From assembly GCF_037076355.1 (NCBI RefSeq), contig NZ_AP026968.1, positions 1,628,501-1,692,500 of the forward strand: a DNA stretch of 64,000 nt. The letters run 5' to 3'. The translations under genes were made by a program, and so were the position numbers. A model generated the notes under the pieces. It was given only the letters and a program-made list of their open reading frames with translations, did not search any database and was not told the origin of the DNA. Source of the stretch: Streptococcus parapneumoniae (GTDB lineage: Bacteria > Bacillota > Bacilli > Lactobacillales > Streptococcaceae). How positions within the stretch are numbered: the stretch's first letter is position 1; every line of letters begins with the position of its first letter. Positions 27,139-36,300 of the stretch are shown one piece after another.

Positions 27139-27469
27139 AGTACGCTTCACAGAACAAGCTAGACAAGACTTGGACGATATTTTCATCTACTACTCCACAG
27201 AGTTCAGTGAAAACATAGCCAAGAAAGTCATCACTCGTCTCCAACAAATTACCAATCTACTCACCTTCTCACCAGAGGGCGGTATTAACTTTGACCATAA
27301 AATCGGATACTCCCTCTATCCAGAAAATATGCTCAGAATGATTGTCTCTAAACAATACCTACTCTTTTACCTCATTCATGAAAAAGAAGTCCATATCCTG
27401 AAAATTATCAATTCACGCACCGACTACCTAAACCAACTCGACCACCTCTTTCAACATATCCAAGACTGA
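27128..27469 (+). CDS. RelE/ParE superfamily toxin
   Basis: A 113-residue RelE/ParE-fold toxin: helix of MDYKVRFTEQARQDLDDI, then GGINFDHKIGYS, LRMIVSKQYLLFYLI and VHILKIINSRTDY, the family strand order. RelE members cleave mRNA on the ribosome while ParE members poison gyrase; the catalytic residues are not clear enough here to choose. Neutralised by the overlapping antitoxin. The stop overlaps the stem of its terminator. Confidence 0.85.
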   Translation: MDYKVRFTEQARQDLDDIFIYYSTEFSENIAKKVITRLQQITNLLTFSPEGGINFDHKIGYSLYPENMLRMIVSKQYLLFYLIHEKEVHILKIINSRTDYLNQLDHLFQHIQD

Positions 27470-27491
27470 GAAGTAAGCTCTCAGTCTTTTT
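27462..27491 (+). terminator. Terminator of the toxin-antitoxin operon
   Basis: AAGACTGAGA / TCTCAGTCTT stem with a 6-7 nt loop, then TTTTTAT. It begins inside the toxin stop codon. Confidence 0.85.
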
Positions 27492-27538
27492 ATCTACTAC
27501 AAATCGATTGCATATGAAAAAGCATAAACAAGGATTTT

Positions 27539-27643
27539 TTAAAACTCCCAATCCTCTAACATATCGAGGAGCTCCCCAACGTTCTACTCATGCACAAGCT
27601 CACGTTTGTAGAGAACAGTAATCAAAGCATGGAAACCATTCTC
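27539..27643 (-). pseudogene. Possible decayed coding remnant beside a RUP element
   Basis: On the minus strand one frame reads ENGFHALITVLYKRELVHE, a TAG, then NVGELLDMLEDWEF and TAA. The composition looks protein-like and the internal stop suggests decay. No start codon or family is recognised. The rest of 27492-27701 holds nothing else recognisable. Confidence 0.3.
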
Positions 27644-27701
27644 TTTTTAGACTCAAAATGACGAAATTGTGGACCTCTACAGATCCAATAACTTTTAACA
27701 T

Positions 27702-27808
27702 TATAGTTGATTGAATCTGGAATAGTCCGCCGAGTTTTCTAAAACATTGTTAGAAATTGGTTTAAATCCCCCAATCAATTTGTCCATTTTTTATCTCATT
27801 TCACTATA
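27702..27808. mobile_element. RUP element, 107 bp
   Basis: Exactly 107 bp with TATAGTTGATTGAA at one end and TATAGTGAAATGA (reverse strand) at the other, matching RUP length and terminal repeat form. RUPs are thought to be mobilised by the IS630-Spn1 transposase at TA targets. Confidence 0.75.
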
Positions 27809-27842
27809 CAATAAGTGAGGCCGAAAAAGTCTGTAAAATTAA

Positions 27843-27887
27843 AAAACGCATAATATCAGGTCTTGAAAACTTGATACTATGCGTTTT
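27843..27887 (-). terminator. Terminator of the fibrillar adhesin gene
   Basis: AAAACGCATA pairs with TATGCGTTTT with a longer imperfect inner stem; minus-strand U-run TTTTTTAATTTT follows. It is a relative of the hairpin at 9739-9792. Confidence 0.75.
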
Positions 27888-27980
27888 ATTGTGGCTTCAT
27901 TTTATCCTGAAATGAAGTTTTTGCCCATCCTCATTAAGAACAATCTGTTCATTGCAAACAAATTATACCCATTAGAAAGA

Positions 27981-30900
27981 TTAGTCCTCTTTTTTCTTAC
28001 GAGCAAGAAGTCCAAATCCACTCAAAGCTCCAAGAAGTCCAAGCGCTGCTAGACTAGCGTTAGCTTCTGTACCTGTGTTAGGCAATTCTTTTTGACCATC
28101 AACATATTTAGGTGTTGCTGGCATTTGAGGTTTAGATGGCTGTTCAGGTATTGCTGGAGTTGCTGGCTCTACCGGTTGTGCTGGTTGAGTCGGTTCAACC
28201 GGTGTTGGAGTTGGCATCTCAACTTTACGGAAGATATGTCTGATATTTCCATTTGAATCTGTCACAGTCTTCACATATTCGTAACCTGGAATTGTTCCCG
28301 GTTCTTTAGAACCTGGCTCACTTGGTTTCAATGGATTTCCATTCTCATCAGTCCAAGTAGTTGTATTTTGCTTACCTGGATTTGGTTGAGGAACAGGTGA
28401 AGGTGTTGGAGCTGGTGGTGTTACTTTTTCATAAACATGAACAGTATCTCCATTTGACAGTTTCTTCGTTTCTACGAATCTGTATTCTGGAATGTCTTTC
28501 TTATCGACTGTTCCCGGTTCACTTGGATAGTTAGGAATTTCGTTTCCTTCTTTATCTTTGAAGAAGGTACTTACTTTTTCGTAGATATATTCAGTATCAC
28601 CATTTGGTAATTTCTTAGTCTCTACGAATCTGTATTCTGGAATATCTTTCTTATCGACTGTACCTGGCTCACTTGGATAGTTTGGAATCTCTTTGCCTTC
28701 TTTATCTTTGAAGAAGGTACTTACTTTTTCGTAGATGTGTTCGATATCTCCATTTGACAGTTTCTTAGTCTCTACGAAGCGGTAGCCTGGAATATCTTTC
28801 TTATCTACTGTACCTGGCTCACTTGGATAGTTTGGAATCTCTTTGCCTTCTTTATCTTTGAAGAAGGTACTTACTTTTTCGTAGATGTGTTCGATATCTC
28901 CATTTGACAGTTTCTTAGTCTCTACGAATTTATAACCTGGAATCGTTTTAGCCGGGGTTTCTCCTTCTTCTGTTGATTTCACAGGGTTGTTATCTTTATC
29001 AACAGTAATAAGATTGCCTTCCTTATCCTTGAATGTTGTTGTTACTTTTTCATAGATATGCTCAATATCGCCATTTGGTAATTTCTTCGTTTCTACGAAT
29101 TTATAACCTGGGATCGTTTTAGCTGGGATTTCTCCTTTTTCCGTTGATTTCACAGGGTTGTTGTCTTTATCAACAGTAATAAGATTGCCTTCCTTATCCT
29201 TGAATGTTGTTGTTACTTTTTCATAGATATGAGTAGTATTACCCTTGCCATCAACTTTAGTTTCAACAAATCTATAACCTGGGAAGTCCTTCTTATCAAC
29301 TTTGCCATCTTCTGTAGTACTTCCTGAAACAACATTCCCATCTGTATCTTTAAACTCCGTTACAGGACGCACAGTTGGAGTATAAGTTTCAGAAACTACT
29401 TTACCATTGACGTCTTTCACTTGAACTGTTACTGGAGTTGCCTTGCCTACAAAATCTTTTTCTGGTGTAAATTCAACGACTCCATCCTTAAGTACATATG
29501 TTCCTTCTCCTGGAACTACAACTTCTTTCACTTCTTTACCAGTTTTATCAACTAATGTTAGAGTAGACTTATCAAGTTCAACCTTTTCATGACCTTTATT
29601 AAAGTTCACTGTTGTATTATCTTGATCTGGCGTATCAAATACTACAGGAGATGTTTGAATAGTTCCACGAGCTCCTTCAGTAACCGATGAAGCACCTGTT
29701 GGAGTCACAGCTGTTACCGTTGGGGTGTAAGTCGTTGTTGTCGCTATTCCGTTGGCATCCTTCACTTGAACTGTTACTGGAGTTGCCTTGCCTACAAAGC
29801 TTGAAAGAGGTTGGAAGGTGATGGTGTTGGTGTCTTTGTTTAGACTATAGGTACCTTGATCTGCCACTGTGACAGTTGTAGTTTCTGCTCCATTGGCATC
29901 AAGAAGCGTTACCGTTCCTTTATCTAGCTCAACAGACTTCTCAACAGTTTCAACCATAGCACTACCTTTAGTAAAGTTCACAGTGCTAGCGTCTGTATCT
30001 GCAGTATCATACTTAATAACTGAAGTCTGGGCTTGTCCTTGCGGTCCAGTTGTCTCTGAAGCTTCAGAGCTTGGTGTTACTGGAATAACTGTTGGGGTGT
30101 AGATAGCTTCTTTCGTAATGCTTGCAGTTTCATTCTTGGCATTTTTAACAGTCGCAGTTGCTTCAACTTTGATGGCATCTGGTGTTCCCTTATACGCACC
30201 ATCTGGTTGGAAGGTTACTTTACCTGTCGTTGAATCAATTGTATACTTACCAACTGATTGAACAACTACAGATGTTTCATCTGTCGCTTGGCCTGTAGTT
30301 GGATCCACAAGTTTATAGCCTGTGATAGTCGTTGTTGCTTCTGCTCCATTTGACAAGGCAAAGGTTGGAGTTCCTTCTTGTTCTGCCCCTTGAATATCTT
30401 TCGATGTCACATCAGTCGACGTTAGAGAAACTGGAGTAATTGTCGGAGTGTAGGTAGCGGTTGAGGTTTCACCATTTGAGTCCGTTGCTTGAACAGTAAC
30501 ACCTGTCCCCTTCTTTTTATATGATGGATCTGGTACGAAGGTCACAAGACCTGTTGTTGGTTCAATTGTGTATGTTCCTTCATTTGCAATTGTAACACTA
30601 GTAGTTGGTTGCATCGTTGATGGATCAAGCAACTGACGTGTTGCAATCGTTACTGATGGATCTGATGTTTCAAATTCTGGAGTTCCACTTTGAGTAGCCC
30701 CTTGAATACCAGTCGATGTAGCATCTTCAGATGTCATAGTCACAGCTGTTACCGTTGGAGTGTAAGTCGTTGTTGTCGCTGTTCCGTTGTCATCCTTCAC
30801 TTGAACTGTTACTGGAGTCGCCTTGCCTACAAATCTTGAAAGAGGTTGGAAGGTGATGGTGTTGGTGTCTTTGTTTAGACTGTAGGTACCTTGATTTGCC

Positions 30901-33900
30901 ACTGTGACAGTTGTAGTTTCTGTTCCATTGGCATCAAGAAGCGTTACCGTTCCTTTATCTAGATCGACAGACTTCTCAACAGTTTCAACCAGAGCACTAC
31001 CTTTAGTAAAGTTCACAGTGCTAGCGTCTGTATCTGCAGTGTCATACTTAATAACTGAAGTCTGGGCTTGTCCTTGCGGCCCAGTTGTCTTAGAAGCTTC
31101 AGAGCTTGGAGTTACTGGAATAACTGTTGGGGTGTAGGTAGCTGTCGCAGTTGCAGTGAGTGGGTTGCCAGTAGTATCATTAGCAAATGTTACTGTCAAA
31201 CGTACTGTAACTGCTGGTGCTTCCCCTGTAAAGTCTTTTTCAGGAATGAAAGTGACCAATCCTGTATCTTTATCAATCTTGTAAGTACCTATTGTCTTAC
31301 CATCTTTTGTAGCCGTTACAGAGCCATCTATCGCTCCTTCAAGGCTATAGAGTTTTGTTCCCTGATCAATCTCTTTCTCAGTCTCAGTTTCGGTATCTGT
31401 TTTAAACTCAAATGTTGGGTTACCTGATTGTGGACGTCCTTGAATAGCCAATGATTTCGTAGGTTGACCCTCTATATCCAGAGGAGTAACAGTAATAGTG
31501 TAGACTGTTCTTGCTGTGGATGTGTTTGCACCATGATCTGTCCCCGCTGTTGTCTCACCAACGTTTGTCTCATCAACTAGGTTCGTATTACTATCCATAA
31601 CATCTACTGTAACCGTATAAACACCAACTTCTGTCAATTTTAAGCTTGTTGCATCTGGGTAATTATGAACATCACCAGTCTTTGTGTAAGATGCAACCAC
31701 CCCACCATTTGGATCAGTTACTGTAATAGTTGTTATCTTGGTATTGTGACTAGTCTTGAAAGTTTTCTCAGCATCACTTGTAGATGGAAGTGAGTCATCT
31801 TCTGCATCAGCTACTGTCACATGAGCATCAGTTGTTACCGTACTTACTCCGTCCAAACTGCGATCTACTAAGTCTACAGTTGTATTCATCTTAGTTGTAT
31901 AAGAAGTCGAAGTAACGGTTGGTTTTCTATTGATAATCGTAGCTTCATCCGTTGATTCTGCTGTAGTAGCCTTAACCACACCAGAAAATCCTGATGAAGT
32001 AGATACTTCCCAATGATCAGCATCTGTCTTTGTAGCTGTCACTACTGACTGATCCGATGACGACCATGTGTTCGTAGCTTTATCATAAGAAACTGTTACA
32101 TAGGTTCCATTCCCAACTGTTGTAGCTAAGGTATTTTCTCTCGCATAAACTGTTTCTTTACGTGTCACATCATTAACTGCTGTAACCTTTCCTGTAGCAT
32201 CATAACTACGGTTATAGGCATAAATATAGAACTTGATAGAGCCATCCGCTTGCACAGAGGTGTAAACTTCTCTATTCGTTACATCATAAGTACCATCTCC
32301 GTGATCGGTTCTAACAGTCGCATATTCAGCTGGTAGTTCCCAACGTCCACTTGTTTTATTCAAGGTTGCAACATGTGACGAGTTATCATTATCTTGGAGT
32401 GTGACAGATGAACGCATCAAGGATGCTGTAGCAGCTTCTGTTTTAGCATAAACTGATATCTTATTTACACCAGCTGTTGCTGTCATTTCACTTGTAACTT
32501 TTAATTTAAATTGTTCACCAACTGTTCCGACTAATTCACCAGCTGTCACTGCTGTATTTGTAGTTCCCTCCGCGGCAACATACCACTTGCCTTCTCTATT
32601 TTCAAGTGCTGTGACACTTCCATCAGGCATGGTTACCTTGGCATAGGTAGCTCCTTTAGAGATAGTCACTGGGACTTCTGTTCCATATGCAGCAATGTTG
32701 AGGACATCAATTTTCGGTGCTACCTTAACTGTGATACCTGCATGGGTTTCTTGCCCCTGGGTTGTCCAACCATTCGCACCCGTTGGCTGGTTCCAGTCCT
32801 TAGCATAGGCTGTAACATAATAAATACCAGCTTCCGTTGGAGTCCCACTAATCAAGGCCTTCCCTGTATAACCCGTAGTCACACCGTCAGGACTAGTTAA
32901 GGGTTTACTACCATCTAGTGCATAGGTCAATCCCGGAATCTCTGTATCCACGGCACGAGCTGTTCCAGTAGCTGTCACAATATTACCCGAGATTCCTGTA
33001 GTACTTGGTCCGTATTGATTACGGACTGTAACATTCGTCCCATCTGCTAGCGTATAGCTAACATTAGCACCGCCAGACATAGCACGAGAACCTGAAGTAT
33101 CTGAGTAGTGGATATCAATACTATTTGTAGAGTGACCTTGTTCATTGGTAAAGCTACTTTTACCAACCTTTCCTTCAAAGACCTCTCCATTGGTTCCAAT
33201 GTTTGGTGGAGTTGTATCTTGCCAACCAATCCAACCCCCACGAAGATTTCGGTACACTGCACGTACAGTAGCATTGGTCTGTTTATTGGTATAGGTCACA
33301 TACATCCGCGTATCATATACCCCATTTGCCAGACCATCTGTCACAATCTTCCCCTGAATAGTATCTGTAGCTTCATTATAGGTTAAACCTGTTGGTAAGT
33401 TTGTCGGCTCTACCTTTGAAACCTCCCAGCCAGCTGTGGCTGCTTTCTCTGTCACACTAAATCGTCCCTTTATCTTTTCGATATAGACACGGTCAGTACC
33501 TTGCTCATAAACATAATGATAGATGTGGGTTGCAAGGTATTCATATCCTCCTCCTGCACCAAAAACTACATTATTACCTGTTGAAATTGTTGACCCATCT
33601 GCACGGAGTTTTCCTTTCCAGAGGGGAGCTTCTGCAGCCAAGGCTTCTGCTTGTTCCTTGGTTAGAGGAAAATCCACTCGACCTTTATTATTATTTCCTT
33701 GACCTGAGTTACCAGGATTCGTATCGGTACCTGTCCGTTGGTGAGAGTACACGACTGCTTCCAGAGTCCTAATATCTCCACTGATTCTATCCGTTGAGAC
33801 ATCTCCTCTTGTAGCGGCAGTTGCACCAAAGGTATAGATATCCTTACCTGTTGCAGAGGCTTCTGCTGTAGCTGTTGAAACTATCTTATAAGTGCCATCA

Positions 33901-34874
33901 CCCTGCGGAATGGATATATAATCTTTGGCATTTGGTTGTACAATGACACCACCAGCAGGAGCTGCATCGTCCAGGGAAACTGAAAACTCTTCTTTGCCTG
34001 CTTTACGGAGAGTAACATAGACAGCTTCAATAGAGGACTGTAATTCTGCCATCGATTGGTTAAGGGCTTGGGCACTCGCATCACCATTTGCTAAAGCAGC
34101 CTTTGCTTCTGTAATTTTAGCAGCATTGCTGGCTATGGCAGCTCTAATAGCACTCTTGACATCTTCAGAAAGGCTTGAATCATTTGCTTCTTTTTCCAAA
34201 AAACTATTTGCTAAACGATTGGTTACATCCGCCTCTGACACTCGCTTTTCTAACTCTACTTTTTCAGATGATTGATTTGTTTCTGCTGTATCGACTTGAT
34301 TAGCTTGTGCTTGACTAGACGCTTCTGCAATTACAGTAATAGCATTTGTTAGGGCTTGGACTTGCTGAGCGACCTCTTCTTGACTTGGTTTAGCTTCTAA
34401 AACCGCTTGCGCACTTGTCAATGTTTGATTAGCAAAGTCAAGAGCTAGACTGTCTGTCCCCTTAGTAGCCGACTGGATTGCAGTACGTAAGGTCAAAATT
34501 TTCGATTGTAGTTCCGTCTTATCTGCAACTGTTTCTTTAGAGGAGCTAGTTGCCGCTGCTTCGGTATTCTCATCGCTAGCTTGGGATGAGGCAGTATCTT
34601 CACTAGCGTCCCTAGTTAGGACTGGCTCTGCGTCATAAGTAGTGGGTTTAGATGAGTTAGCACCTTGATTAGCACCCTCATCGCCTATGATCGGTGTTGG
34701 AGTCGTTGTTGAAGATGTTTCATTAACTCCTTCTACTTCTGTTGCTGATACCGCACCAGCTCCAAGAAACATCAAACCAGCCGCAATTGCCACTGATGCT
34801 GCCCCAAAACTATACTTACGAATACCATACCGAAGGTATCTTTCAGTTCTAAAATCTTGTTGACCTCTCTTCAT
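27981..34874 (-). CDS. Giant LPXTG fibrillar adhesin (CshA-type and MucBP-like repeats)
   Basis: A 2297-residue wall-anchored protein. YSIRK-type signal (YGIRKYSFGAASVAIAAG), a helical region at about 100-290, a non-repetitive presumed ligand-binding region (about 300-560), Ig/cadherin-like segments, six CshA-type fibril repeats (about 1128-1843; each ends TYTPTV-like and carries TVQVKD), seven MucBP-like repeats (about 1843-2221; IPGYxFVETKKL and HIYEKV), a Pro-rich spanner, and LPNTG at about 2263 with hydrophobic tail and KKKED. Start: ATG of MKRGQQD, 9 nt after AAGGAGG; an in-frame TTG three codons earlier abuts that site. It has its own promoter and terminator. Role by family: cell-surface fibril and adhesion; ligand unknown. 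Confidence 0.9.
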   Translation of the reverse strand: MKRGQQDFRTERYLRYGIRKYSFGAASVAIAAGLMFLGAGAVSATEVEGVNETSSTTTPTPIIGDEGANQGANSSKPTTYDAEPVLTRDASEDTASSQASDENTEAAATSSSKETVADKTELQSKILTLRTAIQSATKGTDSLALDFANQTLTSAQAVLEAKPSQEEVAQQVQALTNAITVIAEASSQAQANQVDTAETNQSSEKVELEKRVSEADVTNRLANSFLEKEANDSSLSEDVKSAIRAAIASNAAKITEAKAALANGDASAQALNQSMAELQSSIEAVYVTLRKAGKEEFSVSLDDAAPAGGVIVQPNAKDYISIPQGDGTYKIVSTATAEASATGKDIYTFGATAATRGDVSTDRISGDIRTLEAVVYSHQRTGTDTNPGNSGQGNNNKGRVDFPLTKEQAEALAAEAPLWKGKLRADGSTISTGNNVVFGAGGGYEYLATHIYHYVYEQGTDRVYIEKIKGRFSVTEKAATAGWEVSKVEPTNLPTGLTYNEATDTIQGKIVTDGLANGVYDTRMYVTYTNKQTNATVRAVYRNLRGGWIGWQDTTPPNIGTNGEVFEGKVGKSSFTNEQGHSTNSIDIHYSDTSGSRAMSGGANVSYTLADGTNVTVRNQYGPSTTGISGNIVTATGTARAVDTEIPGLTYALDGSKPLTSPDGVTTGYTGKALISGTPTEAGIYYVTAYAKDWNQPTGANGWTTQGQETHAGITVKVAPKIDVLNIAAYGTEVPVTISKGATYAKVTMPDGSVTALENREGKWYVAAEGTTNTAVTAGELVGTVGEQFKLKVTSEMTATAGVNKISVYAKTEAATASLMRSSVTLQDNDNSSHVATLNKTSGRWELPAEYATVRTDHGDGTYDVTNREVYTSVQADGSIKFYIYAYNRSYDATGKVTAVNDVTRKETVYARENTLATTVGNGTYVTVSYDKATNTWSSSDQSVVTATKTDADHWEVSTSSGFSGVVKATTAESTDEATIINRKPTVTSTSYTTKMNTTVDLVDRSLDGVSTVTTDAHVTVADAEDDSLPSTSDAEKTFKTSHNTKITTITVTDPNGGVVASYTKTGDVHNYPDATSLKLTEVGVYTVTVDVMDSNTNLVDETNVGETTAGTDHGANTSTARTVYTITVTPLDIEGQPTKSLAIQGRPQSGNPTFEFKTDTETETEKEIDQGTKLYSLEGAIDGSVTATKDGKTIGTYKIDKDTGLVTFIPEKDFTGEAPAVTVRLTVTFANDTTGNPLTATATATYTPTVIPVTPSSEASKTTGPQGQAQTSVIKYDTADTDASTVNFTKGSALVETVEKSVDLDKGTVTLLDANGTETTTVTVANQGTYSLNKDTNTITFQPLSRFVGKATPVTVQVKDDNGTATTTTYTPTVTAVTMTSEDATSTGIQGATQSGTPEFETSDPSVTIATRQLLDPSTMQPTTSVTIANEGTYTIEPTTGLVTFVPDPSYKKKGTGVTVQATDSNGETSTATYTPTITPVSLTSTDVTSKDIQGAEQEGTPTFALSNGAEATTTITGYKLVDPTTGQATDETSVVVQSVGKYTIDSTTGKVTFQPDGAYKGTPDAIKVEATATVKNAKNETASITKEAIYTPTVIPVTPSSEASETTGPQGQAQTSVIKYDTADTDASTVNFTKGSAMVETVEKSVELDKGTVTLLDANGAETTTVTVADQGTYSLNKDTNTITFQPLSSFVGKATPVTVQVKDANGIATTTTYTPTVTAVTPTGASSVTEGARGTIQTSPVVFDTPDQDNTTVNFNKGHEKVELDKSTLTLVDKTGKEVKEVVVPGEGTYVLKDGVVEFTPEKDFVGKATPVTVQVKDVNGKVVSETYTPTVRPVTEFKDTDGNVVSGSTTEDGKVDKKDFPGYRFVETKVDGKGNTTHIYEKVTTTFKDKEGNLITVDKDNNPVKSTEKGEIPAKTIPGYKFVETKKLPNGDIEHIYEKVTTTFKDKEGNLITVDKDNNPVKSTEEGETPAKTIPGYKFVETKKLSNGDIEHIYEKVSTFFKDKEGKEIPNYPSEPGTVDKKDIPGYRFVETKKLSNGDIEHIYEKVSTFFKDKEGKEIPNYPSEPGTVDKKDIPEYRFVETKKLPNGDTEYIYEKVSTFFKDKEGNEIPNYPSEPGTVDKKDIPEYRFVETKKLSNGDTVHVYEKVTPPAPTPSPVPQPNPGKQNTTTWTDENGNPLKPSEPGSKEPGTIPGYEYVKTVTDSNGNIRHIFRKVEMPTPTPVEPTQPAQPVEPATPAIPEQPSKPQMPATPKYVDGQKELPNTGTEANASLAALGLLGALSGFGLLARKKKED
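28434..29350 (-). repeat. MucBP-like repeat block within the adhesin gene
   Basis: Tandem 50-57 codon units, several almost identical in DNA (from TCTACGAA... to the CATAGATAT-type boundary), encoding FKDKEG, IPGYRFVETKKL and HIYEKV. Prone to slippage or recombination. Confidence 0.85.
29700..31140 (-). repeat. Direct repeats 1035 bp apart in the adhesin gene
   Basis: About 400 bp at about 29700-30105 recurs nearly identically at about 30735-31140; both encode a CshA-type unit beginning PSSEAS and TTGPQGQAQTS. The spacing, 1035 bp, is 345 codons. Confidence 0.85.
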
Positions 34875-35015
34875 GAGATTCAACCTCCTTGATTTATTTT
34901 ATTCGTGTTGATTTAAAGCATTAGGGCAAATAAAAAGCCCCCCTTAAATTTTTTAGTAATATTAAGAGGAGAATATCTTAAAAAGATTGCTATATGATTG
35001 TAAACACTTTAATTT

Positions 35016-35044
35016 ATTATAACATTTAGATTTATAGCATTCAA
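35016..35044 (-). promoter_or_regulatory. Adhesin promoter
   Basis: Minus strand -35 TTGAAT, 17-bp spacer, extended -10 TGTTATAAT. The leader is about 135 nt. Between here and the BOX at 35219 no other feature is visible. Confidence 0.8.
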
Positions 35045-35218
35045 GTATTATAACTGATAATTATTGAGTTTGAATGAGTGTTTTTTTAATTTTATTAGAG
35101 ATCTTTCTATTTTTCATTAACGATGATCAATACTTTAGTATAAAACCAATTTAAATATTCTTAAAGAGTATTGTATTGAAACACGTGACCCTAAGAATAA
35201 CAGCAGTAACTTAAATTT

Positions 35219-35323
35219 ATACTCTTCGAAAATCTCTTCAAACCACGTCAGCTTCACCTTGCCGTACTCAAGTACAGCCTGCGGCTAGCTTCCTAGTTTG
35301 CTCTTTGATTTTCATTGAGTATT
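35219..35323 (+). repeat. BOX element (A1 C1, no boxB)
   Basis: ATACTCTTCGAAAATC start and TTCATTGAGTATTA end, 105 bp, with no boxB module. Confidence 0.95.
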
Positions 35324-35349
35324 ACCTTACAAGAAGATATTTTGAAATC

Positions 35350-35386
35350 AAAAAAAGTTGAGACATAGCGTCTTCAACTTTTTTAC
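35350..35386 (-). terminator. Terminator after rplA
   Basis: AAAAAGTTGA and GAC pair with GTC and TCAACTTTTT. U-runs exist on both strands; it ends the rplKA transcript. Confidence 0.8.
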
Positions 35387-35403
35387 ATTACTTTAACTAC
35401 TGA

Positions 35404-36093
35404 TTAAAGTGAGTTTACGTCAACTTTGATACCAACACCTTGAGTAGTTGTGATAGTCAAGTTTGTTACGTAAGTTCCTTTAGCTGTAGCTGGTTTTGCT
35501 TTTTGGATTGTTTCGTTGAAAGCTTTGAAGTTTTCAACCAATTTTTCAGCTTCAAATGATACTTTACCGATGATTGCTTGAACGTTACCTGCACGGTCAG
35601 CACGGTAAGTGATTTTACCACCTTTAGACTCTTCAACTGCTTTAGCAACATCCATCGTTACAGTACCAGTTTTAGGGTTTGGCATCAAGTTACGTGGTCC
35701 AAGGACACGTCCAAGACGTCCAACAAGAGCCATCATATCAGGTGTAGCGATAACTACGTCGAAGTCCAACCAACCGTCGTTGATTTTAGCAACAAGGTCA
35801 TCTTCACCAACAAAGTCTGCACCAGCAGCTTTTGCTTCTTCAGCTTTTGCACCACGTGCGAAAACAAGAACGCGTGAAGTTTTACCAGTACCGTTTGGCA
35901 ATACCATTGCTCCACGGATTTGTTGGTCAGCTTTTTTAACGTCGATGTTCAAGTTGTAAGCAACTTCTACAGTTGCGTCAAATTTTGCAAAGTTAGTTTC
36001 TTTTGCAAGTGCTACAGCTTCTTCTACGCTGTATGCTTTTGTGCTGTCGATTTTCTCAAGAGCAGCACGAAGTTGTTTGCTTTTTTTAGCCAT
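35404..36093 (-). CDS. rplA: 50S ribosomal protein L1
   Basis: A 229-residue L1 of standard length, with the conserved [22 protein letters not shown] segment. It binds 23S rRNA at the L1 stalk and in many bacteria represses its own L11-L1 mRNA. It follows rplK in the usual order, separated by 207 bp that can fold into a long hairpin. Confidence 0.98.
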
Positions 36094-36173
36094 TTTCTAT
36101 TCTCCTTGTAAGTGGTTCAATCGATTTTCATCTCCCACGTCACTCCTCGAAATGATGAAGTCTTGCGGGTTTT

Positions 36174-36273
36174 CAGTCTATTACTTTCCTTTTCCTACGG
36201 CCTTAACTTCCCTTGCTGTACCCAAGTACAAGTATCAGTCACTTGCCTAGTATGAAAAGCAACTAATAGACTG
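36174..36273. repeat. 100-bp imperfect inverted repeat between rplK and rplA
   Basis: Begins CAGTCTATTA and ends TAATAGACTG; the arms continue to pair with small gaps toward a GTACCCAAGTAC centre, so the RNA could form one long hairpin. It could be a processing, attenuation or L1-binding structure, or a small mobile element. Confidence 0.65.
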
Positions 36274-36300
36274 CTGTGAGATTTTCTACTGTGTTATTGA

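Noticed and set aside
28434..29350. Regular repeats that could resemble a CRISPR array
   Set aside because: The units are continuous coding sequence for MucBP-like domains, without unique spacers of constant size or cas genes nearby.
29869..31427. Plus-strand frames opposite the adhesin repeats
   Set aside because: Shadows of repeats in a certain gene; the two similar frames reflect the 1035-bp repeat, not a gene family.
34940..34975. GC-rich hairpin (GGGC...GCCC) in the adhesin leader, possible terminator or attenuator
   Set aside because: The stem is only four pairs and the U-run lies on the non-transcribed strand, so I could not support a function.
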